In this document: in pieces, positions 1 to 10,693 of the stretch | Numbering within the stretch: the stretch's first letter is position 1 | How the letters are laid out: each line of letters starts with the position of its first letter | DNA from: Beroe forskalii | Taxonomy: Eukaryota; Ctenophora; Nuda; Beroida; Beroidae | Length of the DNA: 64,000 bases | Assembly: GCA_011033025.1 (NCBI GenBank) | Contig: WFMF01000181.1 | Location: forward strand, 124,001-188,000 | Direction: 5' to 3' | Made by a program: the position numbers and the translations under genes | The notes under the pieces: generated by a model | Told to the model about the DNA's origin: nothing | The model's input: only the letters and a program-made list of their open reading frames with translations | The model's database searches: none

Positions 1-69
1 TACACATTTCTACCACAATTGAGCCATTTTTGTTTGAAATTTTGATCCTTTTGGAAATGGTACCTGGAA

Positions 70-254
70 AATTGAACCCCCAAGTGGATACTGGATATCT
101 AAAAAGGCAAATGGGGGTTCAATTTTTGGGGGTTTATGGGGGTTGCTCCCCCCAGCTCATAGGTCCTAGATCCAGCAAAGTCTCGGGTGAATAAAGAATG
201 GATTACACTTCCTTATTAAGTGTTTTGTGGATCTAGGACCTATGACTCTATGAG
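70..254. repeat. Fold-back repeat
   Basis: Two nested inverted repeats are visible. TTGAACCCCC near 75 pairs with GGGGGTTCAA near 112, and CTCATAGGTCCTAGATCCA at 155 pairs with TGGATCTAGGACCTATGA at 228. No coding potential is seen. It lies upstream of the first recognised GT31 exon and is probably a small non-autonomous element. Confidence 0.6.
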
Positions 255-641
255 CTACCGAAAAACGTTGTCAGACCTAGTTTACTAGTTACTTGACACT
301 ATGTTACAGTCCTATTCTTATTGATCTGTGTAATTCTAGCACCTTTGGCAGACCTTGTATATGCAAGCAGAAGTGAGTACAGCTGAAAATAGTGGATCAA
401 CCTTCTCACATATTCATAAAACATTCAGATATTATTTATTCCTTCCCAGAATGAAACTCCAACTTTTTATCAGGTGAATTTTTTCATTAATTATAATGAT
501 GTTATATAAAAGCTAGAAGTATTTTTTCTATTCAATAAATGACATTATAATGAATGCTTTTTTGGGCTACAAGTATTCAATAATATGGTTTGATCGTGAG
601 GAGAAGCAACCATTCATCCTATTAACCTATCTCTTTTACAG

Positions 642-3600
642 GAGCTTACGAAACAGATTAAAGGGGAGTCAAAATAGAAATTTAGAAAGCTCTATAAATC
701 AGAGATCTAATGAAATAAGTCAGTTATTTGCTGATGCATTAAAAAAGTAAGTATTGTATGAATTGAGATTGAGGTATTTTATTAGGTATACAAGCATGTA
801 CCATTATGTACCTTAAATTAAGTATAATAATCCTCTCTCACTTTGCTTTTCTGCAAAGTACTGACTCTGAAATTTTTATTCATTCAAAACAATAATGACA
901 TCTTCCTCAGAACAGACTATGTACAATACATGGTGTTTGTAATATCAACACCACATAAGAGGGAAATTAGGGATTTATTAAGAAAAGATGGGTATTGGGC
1001 TTATAATTGGACAGATTCTGATGGCAAGCTTATTGACTGGAAACACTTCTTTGTTGTAGGTAAAGTCTCAAACTATTGAATCAATTTTTTCAAAGTGTCC
1101 TCAACTCAACATCTAATAGGCAAATGGGCTAAAGAAATTTTTGATTGATTGAAAACCCCGAAGGGCACCGCAATGGGCTTCTAAATATATTTGAAATATG
1201 ATTAACTTCAATCTTGACATTGAACACATCAATTTAATATCTTCAGCTTGTCAACTTCTAGTATCATTCATGCAGTCAAAACGTCTATGAAACTTAAACA
1301 AAATTAACTAAATGAAATCAATACCGCGAAAACTGTTCAGTTTTGTGTGGGCAATGACAATCATAAGAACTGTTCTATTAACTGTAGATTACACGCATCT
1401 GAATAACATGAAATTATCAAACTTGGGCTTATCAAATCCTTTACAAAATTGCATTTAATGGATACATAATTGTGTAATGAATATTCAAAATAGAATGATA
1501 AGATCATAGTAATGGTAAAATTGATATAATGATCTACTTCTTATCAGTACTCAATATGTGACCACCTTTTATGAAATGAAGTTTGTTGGGTTCAGCAGTT
1601 CTTTTCGCTTTGAGTTGTGTGACTAAATCGCGATGCACCTCACGTTCCTCCAGTGTCCTATCCGGGCAGATGAAGACTCGCTTGTACTCCTCCGAATCTC
1701 TTAACAGCTTTGCTTTCCTGAAGATCTGAGTAACAATGTCTGAACAAGAGACTGCTACTTTGACTGGCCGCGGAGTTTTTTTTTGTTTACCCTTCACTCC
1801 GATCCTGCATGCTTCAAACTTCGGCTTCTCTCCGACTGCCTCTAGAACTTCGCTAACTCTCTGATCGACTTTCTCTTCTGGTTCCTCTGCCAGTCCAAAT
1901 ATTACCAGGTTACGGCTCCTGTCTTCTTCTGCAACCACGTTCTTCACGACTGATTTCAGTACTTTCTGATCCAAAACACCTCCATTATTCCTTGAGTCCT
2001 GCACTGCCTCACTGTATGACTTCAGCTGTGTCTCAACGGTGTTTCCAACAGACGTCACCACCGATTCCTTGAACTCCTGCAGCTGAGAGTCCTTAGAAGT
2101 AATCAGCTCCGCTTGTAGCTTAATAACCTGCTCCTCACTGTAAGACTTCAACTGTGTCTCAACCCTGTCTCCAACTGAGATTACCACCGAGTCCTTCAGC
2201 TCCTGCAACTGAGAGTCCTTAGCAGTGATCAACTCCTCTTGTAGCTTGATAACCTGCTCTTGTTTCTTGATCACTTCAGATTTCTGATGCTGTAACTCGC
2301 TCTCCAGATGCTCAACTAGATCAGTTTGTGCAGTGACTATTCTCAAGGCAGCTACCAGCTTTGAAGACATATGCTCCCGGCTGATCTCTCTTCGTCTGGA
2401 ATAAGATTCAGCGTCCATTCCATTAGGGTGGTTTTCGTGCGGAAGAAGATACCTCATGCCCCTTAGCCATTCTCTACAGTCGAATTTCACTTTCTTGAAT
2501 CTATCGGTATATCCTGCCATGATACACAGTGAGTATACCACAGCACAGCACGTTGCGATTAACAAGCAGCGATAACGAGCTGATAAGAGAGGTGAGAAAT
2601 GCAACGTATGTAAAAGTATAAAACTAGCCTGAATCAAATACCCGAGTCCAATAGTATCTGTGTAATTTACTCCTCTGACCCCTGCTAAAACAATTGTTTT
2701 AGAAGGGATGATCAATAATAAGTGTATATTTGTTAGTGAAAATCTAATGAAAAATGGCCAAGTTATGGCCTTGCAAAGCGCATGCAAAAGTGACAGTTGA
2801 CCTATTTGGGATTGGTCAGATTGGTAAACTTTTTCGAGATATTAGCTTCAAACTTGTTTTGCCCACCATATAGGTCAATATTGATGGGCCAGCCAATTTT
2901 TAAGCGAATCGGGTGTAATTTGGCCATTTCAGCTCATAAAAACCTCACCAAAAAGTCATAAAAATGGGCTTATCTCAAAGCGCAATTTTCCAAAGTTTGA
3001 TCATCCTGTCGAGACGAATCGAATGCAATCAAAACCTTAGCTATATTTACTTTGAATTTTCTATTTTTAGACCCCATTACTGCTCCAAGCCCCCACATGG
3101 TCAATATTGGACCTACAGTACAGAGTCAAATTTAACCACCTTCAAAATGTTGGTTCATGGCCTAGTTATTCTGACCAACTCCTATCCCAAAAGACTTTTT
3201 TACTGATTAACTAGCAGGCCCGTTGGGCCTGCTAATACACAGCTCACTCAGCGCTGCTTCGCAGCACCTCGCAAATTTGAAACACTGCAACTCAAATTTA
3301 TTGAATACTTTTTACCGCATCAAAAAACTCCAATCAAGTCAAAAGTGACGGAGCAACGAAATTGAAACAGCATTAAACAGAAATGAATGCGCGCAGGACC
3401 AAATAAAAAGCTCTCAAAAAGTTTATGAAGGAGCAAAATTTACCATTATTGTTGGTTACTTTTAGTAATGCTGGACCGTGCAAGTTTTGATTATTATAAT
3501 TTGCTCTTGTATGATTGTTAAATCTGAAAATTAAAACCTATCGTACTCATACTGAACGTTGAATCAAAGCATTGATTCACGCCGAGAGCAGTATTCCAAA

Positions 3601-4974
3601 ATCGCAATGTGCTATTCCAAATTCGATTCAATTTGATTTTGATTTTTTTCTATCTTAAATTGCTCTAAATTCAGATTTTCCGTTACCATCATCTCAGGAT
3701 CATTGATTTAAATCGACCGACGTCTGCCACAGATGTATGAAGAGATGCTATCGGATATAGCCTCCGTGATGTCAGCCATACCCGTCTTCTACCTTCAGAT
3801 CTTGAATTTCAAATGAAAAACAGTAAACACGTCGTTCTTTCAAACGCTTAACCGCAGCAATCAACAACGTATCAGAAAGCACCCGCATAGAACTGATTAT
3901 AATCTGCACGTGCAGAATACCTGTATCCATAGCAACGGTACCATTATGCGCATCTTAGCCTTCGTTTCTCTTGGTATTTTCTTGGCAAGCTCAAATTTAA
4001 ACTGTGCGCCCGCACAGACAGACATAATTCACGTGCCATCTCCAAATTATATATAAGACTAGAATGCCCGTTGGGCCTGCTAATACACAGCTCACTCGGC
4101 GCTGCTACGCAGCACCTCGTTCGCAAATTTCAGATCAGCTGAATACTTTTTACCGCATCAAAAAACTCCGATCCGTTCAAAAGTTAAACATCGCAACGTA
4201 ATCAAAACACCATTAATAGAAATGAGTGCGCGCGCAATTCTCCGTGCACGTGTCACCATGGTTACCCGCACAAATCGTAATGCGCGCGCGTTCCGAAGAT
4301 GTTTCCGCCGTTACGACAAACAAAAAAACAGAGAATGGCAAATTATATTAGAGATGATGAATATAGTCTCTGCGACAAAATGAAAGAAGCTGATTTTTAA
4401 TAAATAAATCTGATTGTAATAAACTGACATCGGGAATATTTTCGGAATTCTACTCCGTCATTTGATTGTATAAAGTAGTGTTGTAAAGTTTAAAACTTTA
4501 AAGTTTTAAGACTTTTTCTAATATAACAAGTAAAAGGCTATTGATTGAGGTTCACAAACTTTAGATTGTGCATTGGCGACTTAAACATGTTTTATGAGCT
4601 CAAGTGATTCATTGTTAAACCTCCATCCCCATTAATTATGTGAAAGCTTAATTTCCTGTAATATGGTGTACCTTTATACTAACTATGGATACATGGTTGA
4701 TACTATTACAGCAACCCTGACCCCTGTACTGTAGTATGCAAATAAGAATAGATATAATATAATGAATACTCAATTGCACATCTTCTTATTCAGATGGTCA
4801 TTCATAAGATTCAACTTGAAGAATAACTTCAGGTCAAACAGAAAGCCCTGAAGTTAATGCTGCTGTATTAGAGGAGTCGAAGGAATGTGGTGATGTTCTT
4901 ATTGGTGATTTTTCTGATTCATACAAGAATCTTGTGTACAAATCTCTTTGGCTCATTGAATGGGCTGCAAACAG
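642..4974 (+). CDS. GT31 beta-1,3-glycosyltransferase-like gene, partial (3 exons)
   Basis: Exons at 642-746, 911-1059 and 4833 to about 4974 join in a consistent phase. Exon 1 follows a tttacag acceptor and ends at AA|gtaagt. Exon 2 follows cctcag and ends GTAG|gtaaag. Exon 3 follows cttcag. Exon 2 encodes YMVFVISTPHKREIRDLLRK and ends FFVVG; exon 3 encodes VLIGDFSDSYKNL. These match the start of the GT31 catalytic domain (a VFVIGT-like strand, the IRETW-like segment, FFLLG, then GDF-DSY-NLTLK). GT31 enzymes are type II Golgi proteins that transfer galactose or N-acetylglucosamine from UDP-sugars in beta-1,3 linkage. The N-terminal anchor and the downstream exon with the metal-binding DxD motif were not found; only repeats follow for several kilobases, so the gene is either split by a very long intron or truncated. 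The 3' end of exon 3 is uncertain: gttgat at 4975 and gtatag a few bases on are both possible donors. The exact acceptor sugar cannot be told. Confidence 0.72.
1534..2520 (-). CDS. LINE ORF1-like coiled-coil/RRM protein (about 328 aa)
   Basis: An intact reading frame lies antisense in intron 2 of the GT31 gene. I chose the ATG at 2520 because the frame above it reads as unlikely hydrophobic sequence and MAGYTDRFKKVKF starts the charged protein. Residues about 55-175 form a coiled coil containing a 42-residue tandem duplication (88-129 and 130-171, both starting EQVIKLQ). Residues about 190-320 resemble the RRM-like domain of LINE ORF1 proteins, with RNLVIFGLAEEPEE as the first strand and VFICPDRTLEEREVHRDL near the end. 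Such proteins bind the element RNA as trimers. No ORF2 (endonuclease/RT) follows toward lower coordinates, so this is either a 3'-truncated or non-autonomous copy, or a domesticated one. The frame is open throughout, so it is young or under selection. Confidence 0.6.
   Translation of the reverse strand: MAGYTDRFKKVKFDCREWLRGMRYLLPHENHPNGMDAESYSRRREISREHMSSKLVAALRIVTAQTDLVEHLESELQHQKSEVIKKQEQVIKLQEELITAKDSQLQELKDSVVISVGDRVETQLKSYSEEQVIKLQAELITSKDSQLQEFKESVVTSVGNTVETQLKSYSEAVQDSRNNGGVLDQKVLKSVVKNVVAEEDRSRNLVIFGLAEEPEEKVDQRVSEVLEAVGEKPKFEACRIGVKGKQKKTPRPVKVAVSCSDIVTQIFRKAKLLRDSEEYKRVFICPDRTLEEREVHRDLVTQLKAKRTAEPNKLHFIKGGHILSTDKK
2521..3211. other. Non-coding, nothing recognised
   Basis: AT-rich intronic sequence of the GT31 gene. 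Text such as GGCCATTTCAGCTCATAAAA looks like interspersed-repeat sequence, but I see no terminal repeats, domain or long frame. Confidence 0.4.
3213..3395 (+). repeat. Dispersed repeat with hairpin end, copy 1
   Basis: It starts with a 10-bp arm hairpin, AGCAGGCCC GTT GGGCCTGCT, followed by AATACACAGCTCACTC, a GCGCTGC-TTCG-CAGCAC stem, and TTTTTACCGCATCAAAAAAC. The same block recurs at 4066-4235 in the same orientation with about 80-85% identity by eye. It has no coding capacity and is probably a non-autonomous element. Confidence 0.65.
3396..4832. other. Rest of GT31 intron 2
   Basis: Apart from repeat copy 2 (4066-4235) this stretch shows only AT-rich sequence with scattered GC-rich dinucleotide runs (GCGCGC). 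No exon was recognised before the acceptor at about 4832. Confidence 0.4.
4066..4235 (+). repeat. Dispersed repeat with hairpin end, copy 2
   Basis: Second copy of the repeat at 3213-3395: CCCGTTGGGCCTGCTAATAC, the GCGCTGC/CAGCAC stem (here with a TACG loop) and TACCGCATCAAAAAACTCCG are shared. It starts with ACTAGAATG rather than the AGCAGG arm, so the terminal hairpin is imperfect in this copy. Confidence 0.65.
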
Positions 4975-5008
4975 GTTGATTGTATAGGTAATCAATATAT
5001 GGTGGTTT

Positions 5009-5206
5009 CATCGTTCTGCATCGATCGAATGGACTGATCAAATTAAAAACGCGCACAACACACTTTTACCAAGACATTCACACAAAAAAGTATTGTCAGA
5101 TGCGAACACGCCCGCCGAAGGGGAAGGGGTCAGACAACGTCTGACCCCTCAAGCGATTGTGTGCGTTTTTCATTTGATCAGTTCATTCGATCGACATGGA
5201 ACGATG
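5009..5206. mobile_element. MITE with about 60-bp terminal inverted repeats
   Basis: The left end CATCGTTCTGCATCGATCGA and the right end, reverse-complemented (CATCGTTCCATGTCGATCGA), match and stay similar through GGACTGATCAAAT and AAAAACGCGCACA. A 10-bp arm palindrome, GGGGTCAGAC-AAC-GTCTGACCCC, lies in the middle. The element is about 198 bp long and non-coding. It is probably mobilised in trans by a DNA transposase; the superfamily is not determined. Confidence 0.7.
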
Positions 5207-5348
5207 CAGGTGCCTATTTCATTTCGTTTATGATTTCGTTGTTAATAACTCATGCAACAGTTATGTATCAAATATTATTTAACTCACAGCCCGTTCGCCG
5301 AGTTTGAAATCCAGTTTACGGAGCAACCGCGTACTTTTTTCGGATCGT

Positions 5349-5470
5349 TAAATAATAATGTTACTACACACGGATATCGGTGTGGATTTCCCATATTCCA
5401 CTCGGCTTCGCCTCGGTGGAATATTCACCAATCCACACCTCAAAAGTGTGTAGTAACATCATATTATTTA
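5349..5470. mobile_element. Fold-back element
   Basis: TAAATAATAATGTTACTACA at the left pairs with the reverse complement of TGTGTAGTAACATCATATTA at the right, and inner arms GGTGTGGATT and CCATATTCCAC also pair around a GGC-TTCG-CC turn. The whole unit could form one long hairpin. No coding capacity. Confidence 0.7.
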
Positions 5471-5595
5471 CCGCGTGGCCGGATTCCCTCCCTGGCCAGG
5501 GAGGTAACCCCCCGCGGAATAAAAAAAACTATTGAGGTATAAGTTAGACATTTGAGTGTCACACAATTTTCTAATCCAAAGATCGGAGTGAAGTG

Positions 5596-5623
5596 GGAAG
5601 AGACTAAATTGTGAATCATCAGC
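5596..5623 (-). repeat. Short match to the permuted-PLE pseudo-LTR
   Basis: GGAAGAGACTAAATTGTGAA followed by TCATCAGC is the same as bases near 26312-26342 and 30086-30117 except for one change. Those lie inside the 542-bp pseudo-LTRs of the PLE at 26-30 kb. Flanking bases do not match, so it is either a very old fragment or a shared short motif. Confidence 0.4.
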
Positions 5624-5686
5624 AGATGAAAAATAATTTAATGCTCAATTTTTATTGTATTCCAAATTGATGATTAAAAATGGTAA

Positions 5687-6480
5687 GTGTCACAAGAGTT
5701 GTGATTTTTGTCCAATGGATCCATTGGATCCATCGTAATCAATAGACATGTCCAATGGACGTCATTGGACATCCATTGGAGTATCCATTGAGTGATGTCC
5801 ATTGGTAAAAAGTCAATGGTGTTTCAATGGATCAATGGATCCATTGGATCATTTTGATGTTCAATGGACATGTTCAATGGATCAATGGATGTTCAATGGA
5901 TCCATCTGAGTGAATCCAATGGACACAATCACCAACATGGTTTGGTAGATGGACATCAGTCTGGTATTTTTGTTCAATGGATCCATTGTGTCCATTGGAT
6001 CCAATGGATCCATTGTGTCCATTGAACACCATTGAACATGTCCATTGGATCCATTGGATCCATTGTACATTGTGTCCAATGGACAAAATGGATCCATTGG
6101 ATCCAATGGACACAATGTTCAATGGATCCATGGATCCAATGGACATGTCAATGGTGTTCAATGGACACAATGGATCCATTGGATCCAATGGACCAATGGA
6201 TAATGAAAATACCAGTCTGATGTCCATCTACCAAACAATGCTTGTGGTGATTGTCCATTGGATCCTCAGATGGATCCATTGACATCCATTGGATCGTGAA
6301 CATGTCCATTGAACATCAAAAATGGATCCAATGGTCCATTGGATCCATTGAACACCATTGGACGTTTTTACCGATGGATATCATGTTCAATGGATGTCCA
6401 ATGGACGTCCATTGGACATGTCCATTGGACATGATGGATCCAATGGATCCATTGGACAAAAATCACAACTCTTGTGACAC
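5687..6480. repeat. Large palindromic element made of CCATTGGA/GGATCC words
   Basis: Ends are inverted: GTGTCACAAGAGTTGTGATT at 5687 is the reverse complement of the bases ending at 6480. Inner unique arms are inverted too: TTTGGTAGATGGACATCAGT near 5940 versus CTGATGTCCATCTACCAAAC near 6215. Between these arms the sequence is almost entirely made of short self-complementary words (ATGGATCCAT, TCCATTGGA, TCCAATGGAC). Frames that read through it (MDPLCPLDPM-like) are a by-product of the repeat and not genes. The centre is close to 6087. Confidence 0.8.
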
Positions 6481-6518
6481 TTTTACCGTCACCCATTACA
6501 ATTAATGATGAGATATGA

Positions 6519-6943
6519 GGTGCATCCAGTAGATGTTCTAGCCCAAAATTGTCATGATTTTACAGGAGTTGTACCTATTGATCCTCGACAAAGCATGCAG
6601 CACGTTCCGTAGCTGGACATGAACGAGCTTCTACGAATTTCTAAGAATATCTGTAATCCATATCATGATACAGATAAGGTTTCATTCAAACAAAGGCGCC
6701 GTGAAGGCGATTATTAAGTAATCAAGCATCCTCTCATCATTACTGAAATTCGATCAAAACATAGAACATTGATATCAGGCAGACATAATGCTGGCCCATA
6801 AAGCCACAGAGAGCTCTTTGATGTCTTAAATTGGCGGAATTTCGTAAAATCCATGACAAGAATGGAGAGGAACCGTTTGTAAAATCCTGTAAAGTCATGA
6901 CACTTTTATGACAAAAATGCTAGAACACCTTCTTGGTGCATCA
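6519..6943. mobile_element. Possible TIR element (about 425 bp)
   Basis: GGTGCATCCAGTAGATGTTC with TTTTACAGG at the left is inverted at the right as TGACTTTACAGG reading back to GATGCACCAAGAAGGTGTTC on the other strand. The match extends about 50 bp with gaps. The interior shows no coding sequence. The limits are approximate. Confidence 0.45.
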
Positions 6944-6972
6944 ACTAAAGTAATAACTAATTATAAAATAAC

Positions 6973-9646
6973 TATTATCTTTGGGATACAAATACAGTCA
7001 TCTTTGTACAGTCAAGCCACAAAACTTTCCAACAGCTCTTTCCTTAGTCTTTGACAGGATCCAAGTGAGATACCTTTATCAGAGATCTAGGCAGATCAAA
7101 CAAATGATAATGAGACACCAAAATGATATGGTGTAATGAAAGCTAACACTGTGGCACACGGACTTGCGACCGTGTTGTGGGGTTGAATGCATTTGACGGG
7201 TGCCCAACACTCCCCCAACCACTAGATGGTGTGTTAATCTCATAAGCTTCAAGTTCATTCAGGAATTTAAGTTCATCATTAGTCTTTGTCCAGTGTAGGG
7301 AATTCAAAGCTCCATCTGGTCAAACTAGATCAAAAGATCAAGTCAACTGTCACATAAAGTGTTATGAGCACATTTGAAGGCGACTCCATAGAGACAAAAC
7401 AACCAGTGAAACAATGTCTTCATTCTGGGCGACTGTTTCCTTGCAAGCAGGGTATAAACAATTATCTTTGGGATACAAATACAGCCATCTCTGTACAGCC
7501 AAGCCACAAAACTTTCCAACAGCTCTTTCCTTAGTCTTTGATGGGATTCAAATGAGATACCTTTATCAGAGATCTAGACAGATCCAAACAAATCATAATG
7601 AGACACCAAAAATGATATGCTGTAATGAAAGCTAACACTGTGGCAAAGAACTTGCAACCAAGTTGTGGGGTTGAATGAATTTGACGGGCTTAACGCTCCC
7701 CCAACCACTAGATGGTGTGTTAGTCTCATAAGCTTCAAGTTCATTCAGAATTTAAGTTCATCATTAGTCTTTGTCCAGTGTAGGGAATTCAAAGCTCCAT
7801 CTGGTCAACTAGATCAAAGATCAAGTCCAACTGTCACATAAAGTGTTATGAGCACATTTGAAGGCGACTCCATAGAGACGAAACAACCAGTGAAACAATG
7901 TCTCCATTCTGGGCGACTGTTTCCTTGCAAGCAAGGTATAAACAATTATCTTTGGGATACAAATACAGTCATCTTTGTACAGTCAAGCCACAAAACTTTC
8001 CAACAGCTCTTTCCTTAGTCTTTGACAGGATCCAAGTGAGATACCTTTATCAGAGATCTAGGCAGATCCAAACAAATGATAATGAGACACCAAAATGATA
8101 TGGTGTAATGAAAGCTAACACTGTGGCACACGGACTTGCGACCGTGTTGTGGGGTTGAATGCATTTGACGGGCTCAACGCTCCCCCAACCACTAGATGGT
8201 GTGTTAGTCTCATAAGCTTCAAGTTCATTCAGGAATTTAAGTTCATCATTAGTCTTTGTCCAGTGAAGGGAATTCAAAGCTCCATCTGGTCAAACTAGAT
8301 CAAAAGATCAAGTCAACTGTCACATAAAGTGTTATGAGCACATTTGAAGGCGACTCCATAGAGACGAAACAACCAGTGAAACAATGTCTCCATTCTGGGC
8401 GACTGTTTCCCTTGCAAGCAAGGTATAAACAATTATCTTTGGGATACAAATACAGCCATCTTTCTTCATTCAAGCCACAAAACTTTCCAAGAATTCTTTC
8501 CTTAGTCTTTGACAGGATCCAAGTAAGATACCTCCATCAGAGATCTAGGCAGATCCAAACAAATGATAATGAGACACCAAAATGATATGGTGTAATGAAA
8601 GCTAACACTGTGGCACACGGACTTTACGACCGTGTTGTGGGGTTGAATGCATTTGACGGGCGCCCAACGCTCCCCCAACCACTAGATGGTGTGTTAGTCT
8701 CATAAGCTTCAAGTTCATTCAGGAATTTAAGTTCATCATTAGTCTTTGTCCAGTGAAGGGAATTCAAAGCTCCATCTGGTCAAACTAGATCAAAAGATCA
8801 AGTCAACTGTCACATAAAGTGTTATGAGCACATTTGAAGGCGACTCCATAGAGACGAAACAACCAGTGAAACAATGTCTCCATTCTGGGCGACTGTTTCC
8901 TTGCAAGCAAGGTATAAACAATTATCTTTGGGATACAAATACAGTCATCTTTGTACAGTCAAGCCACAAAACTTTCCAACAGCTCTTTCCTTAGTCTTTG
9001 ACAGGATCCAAGTGAGATACCTTTATCAGAGATCTAGGCAGATCCAAACAAATGATAATGAGACACCAAAAATGATATGGTGTAATGAAAGCTAACACTG
9101 TGGCACACGGACTTGCGACCGTGTTGTGGGGTTGAATGCATTTGGCGGGCGCCCAACGCTCCCCCAACCACTAGATGGTGTGTTAGTCTCATAAGCTTCA
9201 AGTTCATTCAGGAATTTAAGTTCATCATTAGTCTTTGTCCAGTGAAGGGAATTCAAAGCTCCATCTGGTCAAACTAGATCAAAGATCAAGTCAACTGTCA
9301 CATAAAGTGTTATGAGCACATTTGAAGGCGACTCCATAGAGACAAAACAACCAGTGAAACAATGTCTCCATTCTGGGCGACTGTTTCCTTGCAAGCAAGG
9401 TATAAACAATTATCTTTGGGATACAAATACAGTCATCTTTGTACAGTCAAGCCACAAAACTTTCCAACAGCTCTTTCCTTAGTCTTTGACAGGATCCAAG
9501 TGTGAGATACCTTTATCAGAGATCTAGGCAGATCCAAACAAATGATAATGAGACACCAAAAATGATATGGTGTAATGAAAGCTAACACTGTGGCACACGG
9601 ACTTGCGACCGTGTTGTGGGGTTGAATGCATTTGACGGGCGCCCAA
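6973..9646 (+). repeat. 487-bp tandem satellite, about 5.5 units
   Basis: The phrase ATTATCTTTGGGATACAAAT starts near 6974, 7461, 7945, 8432, 8921 and 9409, giving periods of 484-489 bp. Units differ by single bases and 1-2 bp indels only (roughly 97-98% alike by eye). A GGCACACGGACTTGCGACCG hairpin-like stretch recurs in most units. Short frames beginning MSPFWATVSLQARYKQLS recur because the unit recurs; no conserved protein family is evident. The array ends abruptly at both sides. Confidence 0.9.
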
Positions 9647-9809
9647 TAACTATATAATTTTATAATTCAGATAAAAATTGAAAAACTGTCCATAGCCCAT
9701 AGCCCGCGCCCAGTTGGTTACCCAAGCAGTAGTTTCACAGCTGGGAATAAATAACTCAGCGCGGCCACACAAGGATATACCGATATACGCTTTACTGTTT
9801 AGCATTCTT

Positions 9810-10014
9810 GAGCCCGCATAGGTGTGTGTACGCGCCGCGCACGCACGCTTCCCTACTTCATTTAACCAGATGCTTACGCGCGCGCGGCAAATAAGCCTGT
9901 TCTGAGAGGAACGACGGGGCGCACCGCGCGCGCGAAACATAGAAACAGTTAGCCTTGCTAAACACGTATACCTCTGTCTGCGTTGCGCGGCGTACACACA
10001 CCTATGCGGGCTTA
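9810..10014. mobile_element. MITE with about 33-bp GC-rich TIRs
   Basis: AGCCCGCATAGGTGTGTGTA at the left and TACACACACCTATGCGGGCT at the right are inverted repeats, continuing into CGCGCCGCGCACGC. The element is about 205 bp and non-coding. A related end recurs at 37487-37520. Confidence 0.7.
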
Positions 10015-10311
10015 GGGCCTTAGGAAAGTTAGTCGTTAGGGCAACCAGCCGCGACGCGGCTAGCTATATTCCCCTAACCAGGGGTGTCGCGAGACGGCGG
10101 CTTGCCGCGCCGCGCACTCCGTGCGCGAAACCAGGGCGCTGGTTAGGGCAACTAGCTATAGGCTATAGCGTCAGCTAGATAAATCATTGCACACCAATTT
10201 CTTTAAACTGGGACGTTTTAAACTAATCATTCCCCTGAAACCAGTGGATGATAAGAATTCAGTTAGTAGAAACGTACAACACACCATCACTCATAGAAGA
10301 AACACAAAATA
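10015..10311. other. GC-rich palindromic stretch, then plain non-coding
   Basis: CCCCTAACCAGGGG and GCCGCGACGCGGC are short palindromes, and GTTAGGGCAACCAG and GCTGGTTAGGGCAACTAG are repeated. The style (GCGCGCA, CGCGCC) matches the preceding MITE. No gene seen. Confidence 0.4.
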
Positions 10312-10548
10312 TTAAGCTGTCCCAGCATTTGAGTCAACCAAAAAACCATTCTTATAGATAGTAGACATAAATATTGCGATTACTTGAGAGTTCATCAATA
10401 AAACACAAAAAGCCTGCCATACGGCATACACACCAAAAAAGATATGGAAAAGGAATTTGATAGTGGATACCTCATCACATGAAGTAATAACAACATGGAT
10501 AACATCAAATGCAATTAAGCACACCCTACCGTCAATGTAATCGGCGAA
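10312..10548 (-). CDS. Possible terminal exon of a membrane protein
   Basis: On the minus strand a good acceptor (gatttgtgcag) precedes a frame FADYIDGRVCLIAFDVIHVV that runs 79 codons to TAA. Two hydrophobic stretches are present (VCLIAFDVIHVVITS and a longer one from IKFLFHIFFGVYAVW to VIAIFM). The family is not recognised. No upstream exon was identified with confidence, so this may be chance. Confidence 0.35.
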   Translation of the reverse strand, partial: FADYIDGRVCLIAFDVIHVVITSCDEVSTIKFLFHIFFGVYAVWQAFCVLLMNSQVIAIFMSTIYKNGFLVDSNAGTA

Positions 10549-10693
10549 CTGCACAAATCATAAATTAACTGACAAAAAGCAAGGAAACTCATAATTATGA
10601 GTTACAGTATGCACTAAAACATCAGCTTAAAAATATGGAAGTACTGATCATGGAAAATGCCTCCTTCATTAGGTAAACAATGGATCATCGAAA

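Noticed and set aside
5874-6505. Several overlapping frames of Met/Asp/Pro-rich proteins on both strands
   Set aside because: They arise from the CCATTGGATCC word repeat and have no family resemblance or start/stop logic.
7414-9095. Recurring 66-83 aa frames MSPFWATVSLQARYKQLS
   Set aside because: They recur only because the 487-bp satellite does; unit differences include frame-changing indels.
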